Source: Larkinella bovis (GTDB lineage Bacteria; Bacteroidota; Bacteroidia; Cytophagales; Spirosomataceae). Taken from it: a DNA stretch of 64,000 nucleotides. The translations under genes and the position numbers were made by a program. How positions within the stretch are numbered: the first letter of the stretch is position 1; the number at the start of each line of letters is the position of its first letter. Under the pieces are notes generated by a model. The model ran no database searches, was not told where the DNA came from, and worked only from the letters and a program-made list of their open reading frames with translations. Location of the stretch: positions 1,364,001 through 1,428,000 of the forward strand of contig NZ_JBHSMA010000001.1 in NCBI RefSeq assembly GCF_042655385.1. The letters are read 5' to 3'. Positions 32,399-41,697 of this stretch are shown piece after piece.

Positions 32399-34612
32399 TC
32401 ATTTAACCGGTGCCGAGATCACTCCCAGGTAGCGCCCCATCCAGTAGGGAAGCAGCCAGATATCCCCGGCGCTGTGTTCGGCGTTTCCACCCCGCCCCTT
32501 GCGGTCCAGACTGAACATGTTCCCATTATGCCGCTGAATCGGTCGTTCGTCCGGGGGTAATACTTCCTTGGTGGTTTGCCGACGGAAGTTTTCCGGTAAC
32601 CGTTCGATGTCTTTCCGGTGGCTGTTCTGAATGCCCCAGTTGATCAGATCCAGCGGATGTTCCTGCAGGTACCAGACCGCTTCTTTCAGGTCGAAATTCT
32701 TTACGCCGGTCAGGGCCGTAAAAATATTCCAGGCCCCTTCTTTCTCGGGGCGTTCGGCCTCCCAGTGATCCAGAATCTGTTTTTTGTAGGCCGCTTTCAG
32801 CGTATCGTTGAAGGCGTAGCGATACAGGCCCCAATAGCCGACGAAGTACATTTCATCATCGGAGTGATTCCAGCCATCCGACATGTGTTTGCTATGCTCA
32901 TCCGCATCGGCAGGGGCCCGGCCAATCACTTCCATCGACCGCATCATGTTGGCGTAATACCCGTGTTTCGTCATCAGTTCAAACGCCTTCTTTTTGTATT
33001 TCTCCTTCTTAGTGAAGTGGTAGGCCGTTTGCAGCATGGCAATGATGTTCGACGAGTTCAGCTTGCGGTCGCCCACATTGGTTGGGAACGCATTGACGTA
33101 TTCCGGATTCCAGCGGCCCCACTGCGTCGGTTTGCCATCAAAATCAATCAGATACCAGTCGTTTTTAACGATATGGCTCATCAGCGTATCGATCAGCGTA
33201 ATGGCCCGGCTTTTCAAATTCTGATCCGGGATCAGTTCAGCCATCGCGCCAAAGGCGAAAATATGGCCGATCACCTCGTCGCTGCTGGTCGTTGATTTCC
33301 AGTCCCAATCCGGGTGTTTGGTATGCTGCCAGCGCTCCGGATCGGAAAGTTCCTTGATATGGCCGCTCCGCTCGAACGACCGGGCCGGAAAACCGGGCAC
33401 CGACGTCACCGTATACAGCCGTTCCATTGCATCCAGCGACTCCCGGCAATTCTGCAGGGCTTCGGGATCTTTCGTCACTGCATACCGGAAAATTTCGCCC
33501 CCCAGATACATCGAGGTCCACAGGCCGTCGTTGTCCGAATCGTCCAGATAACCGGTCGCCAGATTCCCTTTCTCCATTCCTTCCAAAGAAGCATTGAAAC
33601 CCACCCGAATGTGGCGGTTTCGCACCTGCTTATCAAAGAAAACCGCCTTTTCCTGCAGCGTCATTTGCTGGAAGCAGATCTGTCCCAAACCGGCTTTTGT
33701 CAGCACGAGCACCGAGTTTTTCGGTCCTTTCGAAATCTGAACGACCTCGTCACCGGGCAGCCACCGCTCACCGTTATAGTAGTCAAACTTACCGTCGGAA
33801 CGCAGTGCAAAAGCCCCTTTGGTCGAGCCAAACCAGATTTTCCCGTCCACTTCCGCCACGGCGGTTAGTTCGGTCCACGGCAATTTCTTCCGAATGCTGC
33901 CGACTTGTTTTTTCGTGGCAATGTCAACTTCCAGATACCCGTCCGTTGTTCCCACAATCACTTTTTTGCCCTGAGCCGCCAGATCGAACGCCGTAAAATT
34001 GGCCCCGTCGAGTACTTTCGTCAGCTTCGGGCTGGCTACCGAAACCGTGGAAAGCGACTTTTTCCCCAAGACCCAGAATTGATTGGCACCGGCCTGATAC
34101 CGGATTCCGATTACCTCGTCACCCGGCAACGTACCGCTCCAGAGGCTTTTGGAATCTTTCAGCAACGAGAGTGCCGAGCCATCGGACACCAGGAAGGTGA
34201 AGGCAGGTCCTCCGGCAAAAAACCGGGCGTTCGGCAACGCATGTTCGCAGAACAGCTTGCCCGCCCAGGCATTGCTGAAAACCACTTTGTCGGTGAGGTA
34301 AACCAACTGCTGATCATAAACCCCCAGAGCGGTCAATTTTTTATCCTTCGTAAACCGATAGCGGTTATCGGCTTTCAACGTGCCGGGATACAGAAACTGA
34401 CCATCGTGGGGAACTAACAAATCGCCGTTGGCCGTAATGAGCTGGATGGCTTCGTTGCGGTCGGCAAAAACCGCCTGGAGGGTGCCGTTTGATTTGTCGG
34501 CGTAGTATTTTACACTATAATCCTGCCAGAACGGCTTGTCCTGATGGACGGACTGAGCGAACGATCGGCAAGACGTAAAAACAAGTAGAATGACGTAACA
34601 AAGTGTTCTCAT
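32399..34612 (-). CDS. Large secreted protein: beta-propeller plus alpha-helical C-terminal domain (paralogue 2)
   Basis: A 737-residue protein with a signal peptide (MRTLCYVILLVFTSCRSFAQ), closely related to its downstream neighbour along the whole length. Propeller-like part: VIVGTTDGYLEVDI, IWFGSTKGAFALRSDGKF and GERWLPGDEVVQIS. Helical part: DGLWTSMYLGG, WDWKSTTSSDEVIGH (Asp at about 445), DFDGKPTQWGRWNPEYVNAF, WNHSDDEMYFVGYW, ERPEKEGAWNIF, LPPDERP and LLPYWMGRYLGVI. The two copies are a recent tandem duplication. It is the last gene of the block 39241 to 32399 before the terminator at 32330. Periplasmic or surface location; biochemical role unknown. Confidence 0.7.
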   Translation of the reverse strand: MRTLCYVILLVFTSCRSFAQSVHQDKPFWQDYSVKYYADKSNGTLQAVFADRNEAIQLITANGDLLVPHDGQFLYPGTLKADNRYRFTKDKKLTALGVYDQQLVYLTDKVVFSNAWAGKLFCEHALPNARFFAGGPAFTFLVSDGSALSLLKDSKSLWSGTLPGDEVIGIRYQAGANQFWVLGKKSLSTVSVASPKLTKVLDGANFTAFDLAAQGKKVIVGTTDGYLEVDIATKKQVGSIRKKLPWTELTAVAEVDGKIWFGSTKGAFALRSDGKFDYYNGERWLPGDEVVQISKGPKNSVLVLTKAGLGQICFQQMTLQEKAVFFDKQVRNRHIRVGFNASLEGMEKGNLATGYLDDSDNDGLWTSMYLGGEIFRYAVTKDPEALQNCRESLDAMERLYTVTSVPGFPARSFERSGHIKELSDPERWQHTKHPDWDWKSTTSSDEVIGHIFAFGAMAELIPDQNLKSRAITLIDTLMSHIVKNDWYLIDFDGKPTQWGRWNPEYVNAFPTNVGDRKLNSSNIIAMLQTAYHFTKKEKYKKKAFELMTKHGYYANMMRSMEVIGRAPADADEHSKHMSDGWNHSDDEMYFVGYWGLYRYAFNDTLKAAYKKQILDHWEAERPEKEGAWNIFTALTGVKNFDLKEAVWYLQEHPLDLINWGIQNSHRKDIERLPENFRRQTTKEVLPPDERPIQRHNGNMFSLDRKGRGGNAEHSAGDIWLLPYWMGRYLGVISAPVK

Positions 34613-34648
34613 AAATAATTGGGGATGTTAATAGGTACTCAAGCCCGG

Positions 34649-35860
34649 TTAGGGTTTAGGGGACTGCGTGCTGACCGACTGGGTCAGTTTTCCGGGATCG
34701 ACCACAACGTGTTTGATCGATTTGGGTCCTTTGGACAGGTGGTGTGAATAGGTCAGGTGGAGCAGGCCGTCGGCGGTTTGAATCATCGAGGGATACGAAA
34801 AACCGCCTTCATTCTTTTGCCGGTCCTCGGTCCTGGTTTTCCACTTCCAGCTCTTGCCTTCGTCGTCGGATATATAAAGGCTCAGGCGATACCTCCCATC
34901 GTCGATGTCGTTGCCGAAAAAAGCCCATTTCCCGTCCCGAAGGCGGAGCAGTTCAACGCTGGCCGTATTCGGAATCTCCAGTTTAGCCGTCGCCGTCCAG
35001 CTTTCGCCGTTGTCGGTGGATTCGCTCCAGTGTACACGGTTCGGCTGGTCGCCACTGTCGCGCATATAGGCCACGATTGTTCCGTCGTTTCGGCGGGCCA
35101 GCGCCGGTTGAATCGGGCCGCGGCCCACAATCGGCAGACTCGGGCGCCAGCTTGTTCCGTCATCGTCGGAAATGGCTACCAGCGACATATTCAAACCGTC
35201 GGAATACAGGGGCAGCAAAATCCGGCCCGTGGGCAACAACAGCGGTTTGATGCGGGTCATCCAGCCGAAGCTGCGTTTTCGTACATCGCGGCTGGCTTCC
35301 CGAATCAGGTCGTCGTATTGAGGGGCGTATTCGGCCCAGCCCGACGGATTATCCGGCAGTTGTTTAAACCGGCTGGCCACTTCCTCCGCAAACCGGTCAT
35401 CCGGTTTCAGCAGCATATTATCCTGCCAGTTCCAGACCGGCGCGCCGGGTTTGTCATAGTCGGTTGCCGTTTTAAACCGCAAAATGGAATGTTCCCAGCG
35501 GTTGGCCTGCACCGCAATCCAGACTAAAAACAGCTTGCCTTTTGCGTTCAGAAACAAAACCGGGTTGCAGTCGGGCAACCCGGGGGTATCGGCCATGACA
35601 AAGGGTTCACTCCAGGTGGTTTGCCCTTTGCGCTGCCGGGCGCCCATGATCCGGACATCGTCGGCCGTGCGTTCTCCGCTGCCCTGGAACCAGGCCGCCA
35701 GCAAATCGCCGTTGGGCAGGGCCACGAGCGTACTGCCGTGAACGTGCTCCGGCTGCGGTGAAAAAATCAGCTCTTGCCGGACAATGCCCCCGGAAGGCTG
35801 CGCCAGCAGGCGGCAGCCCGTGAGCAGCAATACTCCAATAATCCGAAAGAAGGTACGCAT
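34649..35860 (-). CDS. Exo-alpha-sialidase-like BNR-repeat protein
   Basis: A 403-residue secreted protein with a signal peptide (MRTFFRIIGVLLLTGCRLLAQ, in which LTGC could also be a lipobox). The six-bladed sialidase-type propeller (Sialidase_2-like) is shown by HVHGSTLVALPNGDLLAAWFQG, Asp-box-like repeats (ISDDDGTSWRPS, STDNGESWTA, ISDDEGKSWKWK) and arginines in TRIKPLLLPTGRILLPLYSDG. The TADDVRIMGAR segment is typical of the bacterial group whose substrates need not be sialic acid. Its stop-to-start spacing to the deacetylase gene upstream is three bases, indicating one transcript with it and the large paralogues. Confidence 0.82.
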   Translation of the reverse strand: MRTFFRIIGVLLLTGCRLLAQPSGGIVRQELIFSPQPEHVHGSTLVALPNGDLLAAWFQGSGERTADDVRIMGARQRKGQTTWSEPFVMADTPGLPDCNPVLFLNAKGKLFLVWIAVQANRWEHSILRFKTATDYDKPGAPVWNWQDNMLLKPDDRFAEEVASRFKQLPDNPSGWAEYAPQYDDLIREASRDVRKRSFGWMTRIKPLLLPTGRILLPLYSDGLNMSLVAISDDDGTSWRPSLPIVGRGPIQPALARRNDGTIVAYMRDSGDQPNRVHWSESTDNGESWTATAKLEIPNTASVELLRLRDGKWAFFGNDIDDGRYRLSLYISDDEGKSWKWKTRTEDRQKNEGGFSYPSMIQTADGLLHLTYSHHLSKGPKSIKHVVVDPGKLTQSVSTQSPKP

Positions 35861-35863
35861 GGC

Positions 35864-36931
35864 TTATTTCACGGCTTTCCGGCGTTCCATCATCTCCCGC
35901 CAGGTGGTCAGTATAATGCCCTCCTTCTGGATAAAGGCTTTCAGATCGGGGTCCATCATCGACAACATATCGGCATACCGGGAGCCGCCCGAGCCACTAA
36001 TGAATTTAAAAATTTCGTTCTGCTCGTTGCTGTGAATGATAATCATTGCCACGCCCGGTTTCATTTTCGTCAGGATTTCCTTGAACCGCTGGGTTTTGTA
36101 TTTCGCCCAGGCTTCGGGGCTCGGATCGGAGGTATCCTTCGGTTTCCAGCCGCCCGTATCGGCGTAAAGATCGTCGAGCACCGGCAACCCGGCTTTCCAG
36201 ATTTTTTCGCCAATGGCCGGTGCCTGCTTCAAGGATTCGGGAATCGGCAGGTTCATGCCTTCCTTCCATTTGCCTTCCGCTTTCAGTTTATCGATAACCG
36301 GCTGAATTTCGCTATCGACCAGCAGCGTGTTATTCCCGCCGGGAAACATGACCGGAATCCCGTATTCGGCCCCTACTTTGATATAGCGTTCGACAAAAGC
36401 CGGGGTCGCAAACAACGTTCCCATGTGCGAATCGAGGTGCGTCGGTTTCAAACCCATTTTCAGAGCCCGGTCGATCTGCGCCCGCATCTCCAGCTCCAGT
36501 TCGTCCGGGTTGCCATTTTTAACAACTTCGGCCACCGACGGCCAGAGTGCCCCTTCCTTGTCGATCAGGCTGGGCACCTGTTTGCTCCCCGCGAGTGGTG
36601 CCCAGCGGTAATCTTTCCATTCGGAGGTCAGCGTCAGGTGAATCCCGGCATCGATGTTCGGATTTTTCTGCAAAACATAATTTACAAAGCTGGCCGACCA
36701 CGCACAGGGCATCATGATACTCGTGGAAGTCGCCACACCCTGCTCGATGGATTTGATCGTGCCCTGGTTGGCCGTCAGAAACATCCCGGCATCATCGACG
36801 TGGAAGATGACAATTTTCCTGCCCTTCGGATAGCCGAGTTGCTCGGCATAGGTGGTCTTCGGCTGGGCTTGCGTGGTATACATAAGCGCTGAAAACGTCA
36901 GCAGGAGCGAAAGAGTTTTTAGTTTTTTCAT
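35864..36931 (-). CDS. YdjC/ChbG-type carbohydrate deacetylase, secreted
   Basis: A 355-residue protein starting at 36931 with a signal peptide (MKKLKTLSLLLTFSALMYTTQAQ). Family motifs of the YdjC superfamily of sugar deacetylases are HVDDAGMF (metal-binding Asp-Asp), HLTLTSEWKDYRW with the substrate-side His, THLDSHMG with two metal-binding histidines, and a late MIIIHSNEQ. Most characterised members remove acetyl groups from chito-oligosaccharides or related sugars in the cytosol; the signal peptide here implies a periplasmic or surface enzyme. It is part of the minus-strand block with the sialidase-like gene, three bases apart. Confidence 0.85.
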   Translation of the reverse strand: MKKLKTLSLLLTFSALMYTTQAQPKTTYAEQLGYPKGRKIVIFHVDDAGMFLTANQGTIKSIEQGVATSTSIMMPCAWSASFVNYVLQKNPNIDAGIHLTLTSEWKDYRWAPLAGSKQVPSLIDKEGALWPSVAEVVKNGNPDELELEMRAQIDRALKMGLKPTHLDSHMGTLFATPAFVERYIKVGAEYGIPVMFPGGNNTLLVDSEIQPVIDKLKAEGKWKEGMNLPIPESLKQAPAIGEKIWKAGLPVLDDLYADTGGWKPKDTSDPSPEAWAKYKTQRFKEILTKMKPGVAMIIIHSNEQNEIFKFISGSGGSRYADMLSMMDPDLKAFIQKEGIILTTWREMMERRKAVK

Positions 36932-36988
36932 CAGGTAGTCAATTGGTTTCGCCGACGGGGCCATCCGCGAACGGGTTCTAGAGAAAAC

Positions 36989-39241
36989 TCATTCAATCAT
37001 TTTTAAATACCGCCCCATCCAGTACGGCAGCAGCCAGAAAACCGGCTCACGCTCGATGCCGGGATCGCCATTGATGGCCGCCCAGGGATTTTTGTCCCAG
37101 CGCACCACCGTTCGGATACTGGCCGGGGGCAATTCACTAACTTGTAACTCATCCAAAACCGGGTGGCGGGTCACGGTCACGTCTTCCCGCTTCGTGTGAT
37201 CAACCACCCAGTTGACCAGATCGAGTGGCGTATCGACCAGGAAATCGACCGAGGCCACCAACCCGGTTTTCTGGTTTCGGGCGTAACAGTAAAAGAAATT
37301 GACCAGCGGATTCCGGTCCTCCCGGCGTCGTTCCATCCAGGCATCCATGTGTTGTTCGTAAAACGCCCGCAGTTTCGGGTCCTTCTCGCAACGGATCAGA
37401 ATGGGATATACGTAGGCCTGCAGCATCACATCGAAATAGATGAACCAGGCCGGATTCTGCTTCGGGATGTTCGCCATGTTGTCGAGGTAGTGCTCCTGAT
37501 CGATCAACCGCCGGTATTCGCTTTCGTATTTCGGTTGCCCGGTCATGTGGTAAGCCAGCTTCAGAAACGCCAGCATTTCCATCGAATTCTGGTTTTTGTC
37601 CGGTGCCCATTCCGGGTCCCGGTTCAACTGGTCCGGCGACCAAACCGCCCAGCGGGTCGGTTTCCCGTCCACATCGACGAAGTTGTACCGGTTTTTCATC
37701 AGGTAATCCACAATCCGGGCCACGTGCTGCCGCACGATTTTCTTTTCGGCTTCGTCGGCGACCAGTTCGTAATACAGGTAATACCCGATCATGTGGCCAC
37801 ACATTTCGTCGCTGCTCGTATCGCCTTTCCAGAGCCATTGGCCGTCCTTCGACTTTCGCCAGCGCACCTCAACCGGTTTGAACCGCGGTTCTTTCACCAG
37901 TTCATCGGCCAATTGACGATCGGTAAAGGTGCGATTTCCATCGTGCACCCCGGACCAGGTAGCCGGAACCAGGGTCCGGGCAAAAAAACCGTCGGTGCCG
38001 GTTACCTCCTGCAACAGTTTCAGAAACCGGAAGGCTTTGGCTGCTTTCGCTCGGGCATCCGGATTATGGGTTGCCGCGTACCGGAAGCATTCCATCGCCA
38101 GGTAGTTGCCGGTATATTCGCCATCGTTATCGTCATCGTCCGGTGCCCAGGTAGTCGTATCCCCGGGAGTACGCAGTTTACACTGCCCCGCAATCCAGGG
38201 CGCGCGGATGTGGCGCTCCATCAAAACCCGGTAGAAATAATCGTTTTTCCGGGCCAGAGTCATTGTCCGTCTGCGAATGGCACTGACACCCCGATCGGTT
38301 GCCACCCAGGCCGTTCCACCAGCATCGAACGCAATATCGTTCACCTTGTCGTCCAGCAACCAGCGCCGGCTGAACCGCAAGGAATGACGCCCATCGGGTT
38401 GGTAACGCACCACTCCGTTTTCGGTGCCCACCCACATCGAACGGTCGGGCGACCTCTCAACACAATACGTGTAGATGGACGGCATTCCGTTTTCGGGTTT
38501 CAAGGTTTTTTCCAGTTTTCCGTTTGCCAGAATACTTACACCACCCAGGCCCGTTGCCCAGAGGTTTCGCCTGGAATCAATGGCCAGCCCCCGGATATAG
38601 GCACTGATCAGTGTGCTGGTTTCGTGGAAATAGGCCGTAGTATCCCCGGTGCGGTGGTATAAGCCCACGTCCGAAGCCACCCAAAGACCGCCCCGTCCGT
38701 CGGAAAGGGCTTTCCGGATGGAACGCACGTTGGGAAACGGAACCGTTTTCCAGTCGGAACCGTCTTTCAGCCAGACGCCGTTTGGCCCCAGTGCGTAGAC
38801 CCCTTCGGGCGCCAGACAGAGAGTCGAAATTGGGGGTTTAGGGCCATTTACCCGTTCGAGACGTTCGTTTTTGAAACGATAGAGGCCATTCCAGGTCCCC
38901 AGCCAAACCACCGAGTCGGCATCGGCCACCACATCAAAAGACGGCCCCTGGTCGGCTGGCGACAGGACACCCGTCCAAAGCCGTTCCTCCGGCTTTTTCC
39001 GGAACACCCCGGCAGCCGTAGCAACCCAAACAACATTGTGCTGATCAACGGCGATCCCTCGGACCTGATTTTCGGCGGGATTGGTACTGATCGGATAGCC
39101 TTCATGATATTCCTGCCAGAACGGTAGATCCTGATGCACGGTTTGCTCACCCGCTGCCTGATCCGATCGGTCACAGGACCAACCGGAAAAAGCCAGCAGG
39201 CAGCAACATACAAGCAGGTGGGTCAACCGAAAATCCTTCAT
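36989..39241 (-). CDS. Propeller plus alpha-helical domain lipoprotein (paralogue 3, divergent)
   Basis: A 750-residue protein with a lipoprotein signal (LLVCCCLLAFSGWSC). The N-terminal half is a clearer two-component-regulator-type propeller than in its paralogues: VVWVATAAGVFR, VVWLGTWNGLYRF, GLWVASDVGLYHR, MWVGTENGVVRY and AWVATDRGVSAI are successive blade motifs. The C-terminal half shares the family motifs: DDDDNDGEYTGNYLAM, WLWKGDTSSDEMCGH (Asp at about 478), VDVDGKPTRWAVWSPDQLN, NSMEMLAFLKLAYHMTG and FWLLPYWMGRYL. No kinase domain follows, so the propeller is not a sensor here. It is the first gene of the minus-strand block and is divergent from the phosphatase-like gene. Confidence 0.7.
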   Translation of the reverse strand: MKDFRLTHLLVCCCLLAFSGWSCDRSDQAAGEQTVHQDLPFWQEYHEGYPISTNPAENQVRGIAVDQHNVVWVATAAGVFRKKPEERLWTGVLSPADQGPSFDVVADADSVVWLGTWNGLYRFKNERLERVNGPKPPISTLCLAPEGVYALGPNGVWLKDGSDWKTVPFPNVRSIRKALSDGRGGLWVASDVGLYHRTGDTTAYFHETSTLISAYIRGLAIDSRRNLWATGLGGVSILANGKLEKTLKPENGMPSIYTYCVERSPDRSMWVGTENGVVRYQPDGRHSLRFSRRWLLDDKVNDIAFDAGGTAWVATDRGVSAIRRRTMTLARKNDYFYRVLMERHIRAPWIAGQCKLRTPGDTTTWAPDDDDNDGEYTGNYLAMECFRYAATHNPDARAKAAKAFRFLKLLQEVTGTDGFFARTLVPATWSGVHDGNRTFTDRQLADELVKEPRFKPVEVRWRKSKDGQWLWKGDTSSDEMCGHMIGYYLYYELVADEAEKKIVRQHVARIVDYLMKNRYNFVDVDGKPTRWAVWSPDQLNRDPEWAPDKNQNSMEMLAFLKLAYHMTGQPKYESEYRRLIDQEHYLDNMANIPKQNPAWFIYFDVMLQAYVYPILIRCEKDPKLRAFYEQHMDAWMERRREDRNPLVNFFYCYARNQKTGLVASVDFLVDTPLDLVNWVVDHTKREDVTVTRHPVLDELQVSELPPASIRTVVRWDKNPWAAINGDPGIEREPVFWLLPYWMGRYLKMIE

Positions 39242-39400
39242 TTACGAACGGTGTTCTTTTAGTATACTCAACGGAATCCATTCCGGGCTATCGGGCGGCA
39301 AAAGCAATTTTACGGTTTTGTTAAATTCCGCATTTCGTCCGGGACCGGATAGTCCATTTTGGGGTATTGCCAGTATTTTCGATGGTAATTACTCCTATTT

Positions 39401-40795
39401 ATGAACGTTCGCCCCACCTTTCTCTCAGTTATTGCCGGTTTTCTGCTTTCCTGCGGAACCTCCCCATTTGTAGCCGCCCAGGTCCACAAAGACTATTTGC
39501 CGTCTGCGTATCCGGACCGGCTGACGCTCGGCTGGCAGGGTAATCCGGCTACGTCGCAGTCTGTCAACTGGCGGACCGATTCAACGGTGACCCGGGCCGT
39601 GGGCGCGATTGTGGAGGCCGAACCGTCCCCCGAACTGGACTCAAAAGCCACCCTGGTTGAAGGCACCACCGAGCGGGTGAAACTGGACGGCACGACAAAA
39701 TTGTACCATACCGTCCAGTTCAAAAATCTGAAACCGGGTACCAAATACAATTACCGCGTGGGGAACGGCACGATCTGGACGGAATGGTTCCAGTTTACGA
39801 CCGCCCACGACAGCGCGGTTCCGTTCTCCTTTATCTATTTCGGGGATGCGCAGAACGATATTCGTTCGCTCTGGTCGCGGGCCATCCGGGGGGCCTACTC
39901 CACCATGCCCAAATCCGCTTTCATGATTCATGCCGGCGACCTCATCACCACCTCCAACGCCGACTGGCAATGGGGCGAATGGTTCGAAGCGGGAGGCTGG
40001 ATCAACGGCATGGTCCCGACGCTGGCAACCCCCGGCAATCACGAATATTTCAAGGACGACGACAACCAGCGGAAAGTGTCGCGGCACTGGCGGCCCTCGT
40101 TCGTGCTGCCCGAAAACGGTCCGGATCGGCTAAAAGAAACCGCCTATTATATGGATTACCAGGGCGTCCGATTTGTCTCCCTGGATTCGCAGGGCGCTCT
40201 GCTGGATTCCACGGTCCTGGATGCGCAGGCCGACTGGCTGGTCAAGGTGCTTTCCAACAACCCAAACCGCTGGACCATTGTTACGCATCACCACCCGATT
40301 TATTCGACCAAAAGTGGACGCGACAACGACGAATGGCGGGCAAAAATGGAGCCGATCTACAAGAAGTACAAAGTGGATCTCGTCCTGCAGGGGCACGATC
40401 ACACCTACGGGCGCGGGTTGAACATGCCGTTGGGCAAAAGCCGTAAATTTCCGGATGGCCCGGTTTATGTCGTCTCCGTCAGTGGGCCGAAAATGTATGA
40501 TATTGGCTTACAGGACTGGATGGATCGGGCGGCTTCCAACACCCAGTTGTACCAGATTATCTCCATCGATGGCGGCAAACTGTTGTACCAGTCCTATATG
40601 GTCACGGGCGACTTATACGATGCTTTTGAGCTGACCAAAACCGCCAAAGGGAAAAACCAGCTGACCGATCGGGTGCCTGCCCAGACCGCCGAGCGGCTCG
40701 ATCTGCCCTCCGAATACCTCAAGCGCTTTAAACCCGAACAACTGGAAGAATACAACCGCCGGTACAAGATCTATAAAGCCAGAAAAACCCAGTGA
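39401..40795 (+). CDS. Purple-acid-phosphatase-like metallophosphoesterase
   Basis: A 464-residue secreted protein; the signal ends in VAAQ, and LLSC near residue 18 could alternatively be a lipobox. Residues about 30-130 are a fibronectin-type purple acid phosphatase N-terminal domain (DRLTLGWQGNPATSQSVNWRT). The catalytic domain has the dinuclear metal motifs in order: FGDAQND, HAGDLI, GNHEYF, VTHHHPIYS and LQGHDHTYGR. It opens the plus-strand series that continues with the sigma factor, but an inverted repeat at 40811 and 180 bases separate them. A phosphate monoester or diester is the likely substrate. Confidence 0.88.
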   Translation: MNVRPTFLSVIAGFLLSCGTSPFVAAQVHKDYLPSAYPDRLTLGWQGNPATSQSVNWRTDSTVTRAVGAIVEAEPSPELDSKATLVEGTTERVKLDGTTKLYHTVQFKNLKPGTKYNYRVGNGTIWTEWFQFTTAHDSAVPFSFIYFGDAQNDIRSLWSRAIRGAYSTMPKSAFMIHAGDLITTSNADWQWGEWFEAGGWINGMVPTLATPGNHEYFKDDDNQRKVSRHWRPSFVLPENGPDRLKETAYYMDYQGVRFVSLDSQGALLDSTVLDAQADWLVKVLSNNPNRWTIVTHHHPIYSTKSGRDNDEWRAKMEPIYKKYKVDLVLQGHDHTYGRGLNMPLGKSRKFPDGPVYVVSVSGPKMYDIGLQDWMDRAASNTQLYQIISIDGGKLLYQSYMVTGDLYDAFELTKTAKGKNQLTDRVPAQTAERLDLPSEYLKRFKPEQLEEYNRRYKIYKARKTQ

Positions 40796-40810
40796 AACTA
40801 CCTAAAAAGC

Positions 40811-40854
40811 ACATTGCGCAAAGTGAGGATAGATTTACGCATTTTGCGCAATGT
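40811..40854. repeat. 12-bp inverted repeat after the phosphatase gene
   Basis: ACATTGCGCAAA (40811-40822) is the exact reverse complement of TTTGCGCAATGT (40843-40854). A TTTATTT tract follows. It may be a terminator with a 20-base loop or a regulatory site ahead of the ECF sigma gene. Confidence 0.6.
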
Positions 40855-40976
40855 TTATTTCCCGCAACAACCTATATTAGCTTTATAACCGCCCGATAAC
40901 TCGCAGTCCATACCGAAGATAGAAATTACCAGTACCCATTACCCGTAATTTTAACGATTCCTAATCGCCCACTACA

Positions 40977-41516
40977 ATGGATTGTCTTGATGAACGTATT
41001 CTCCGCAAAGTGATCGAGGGTGATCAGGCTGCGTTCGCGGAGTTGTACAAGTACTACCGGACACCGGCACTCAAGTTCTGCATAACGCTTCTGAAAGATG
41101 AAGAAGAAGCAGAAAATATGATTCACGAAGTATTCATTAAAATCTGGGACCGTCGATCCCAGATTAACCCGTCGCTTAACTTTACTTCCTATCTTTTCAC
41201 CTGCCTGCGCAATCTGGCCTTCGACCATCTGAAAAAGATGGAAAAAAACAACCAGTTAAAGCAGGCGTATGTCGAACGAATGGCGGCCGCACGTGACGAA
41301 GAAGTCGAGGATAAAGAGATGAAATTTCAGCTCTTATATTCGGCCGTGAACCTCTTATCTGAAAAAAGAAAACAGATCCTTTTTCTGAATATTGAACAGG
41401 GAAAGTCCTACCAGGAAATTGCCGAAATGCTGATGATTTCGAAAAATACGGTTAAAAACCAGCTGGTTAAAGCCAAACAATTCCTGCGGGAAAAGGTCGA
41501 TCTGGCCACTTTATAA
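40977..41516 (+). CDS. ECF-type RNA polymerase sigma factor
   Basis: A 179-residue sigma-70 family protein of the extracytoplasmic-function class. Region 2 covers about residues 18-85 (FAELYKYYRTPALKFC, EAENMIHEVFIKIWDRR, YLFTCLRNLAFDHLKK). Region 4 covers about 120-175 (LSEKRKQILFLNIEQGKSYQEIAEML, then SKNTVKNQLVKAKQFL with the helix-turn-helix). It is followed by a FecR-type gene and SusC with an STN domain, the classical Bacteroidota cell-surface signalling order, so it probably activates the adjacent SusC/SusD operon. A hairpin at 41546 lies between it and FecR. Confidence 0.95.
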   Translation: MDCLDERILRKVIEGDQAAFAELYKYYRTPALKFCITLLKDEEEAENMIHEVFIKIWDRRSQINPSLNFTSYLFTCLRNLAFDHLKKMEKNNQLKQAYVERMAAARDEEVEDKEMKFQLLYSAVNLLSEKRKQILFLNIEQGKSYQEIAEMLMISKNTVKNQLVKAKQFLREKVDLATL

Positions 41517-41545
41517 TTTGACCTGATTGTAGTCAGGGGAGTGAA

Positions 41546-41587
41546 AACAGGGTGAGGTTCGATCGACCAATCGAGCCTCACCCTGTT
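41546..41587. terminator. 18-bp hairpin between the sigma factor and fecR genes
   Basis: The arm 41546-41563 (starting AACAGGGTGAGG) pairs with 41570-41587 with one G-T wobble, loop of six bases. The T-run is weak (TCTCGTTT). It could terminate or attenuate transcription between the two genes. Confidence 0.75.
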
Positions 41588-41697
41588 CTCGTTTAATCCC
41601 TACTAAAACTGGTTATTTTCAAAAAATATTTCGCTGTCCAATAGTCTTTTACAGCCGAGGGGCAGTATTATAAGCAACTTACCAAACTCCCACTGGA

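Noticed and set aside
37163..38662. 499-codon plus-strand frame antisense to the third propeller paralogue.
   Set aside because: The minus-strand protein has a lipoprotein signal, blade repeats and paralogues; the plus-strand product is His/Pro/Arg-rich without any motif.
30080..39241. The propeller proteins as hybrid two-component sensors.
   Set aside because: No histidine kinase, receiver or helix-turn-helix domain follows the propeller, and all three have export signals with no membrane anchor before a cytoplasmic part.
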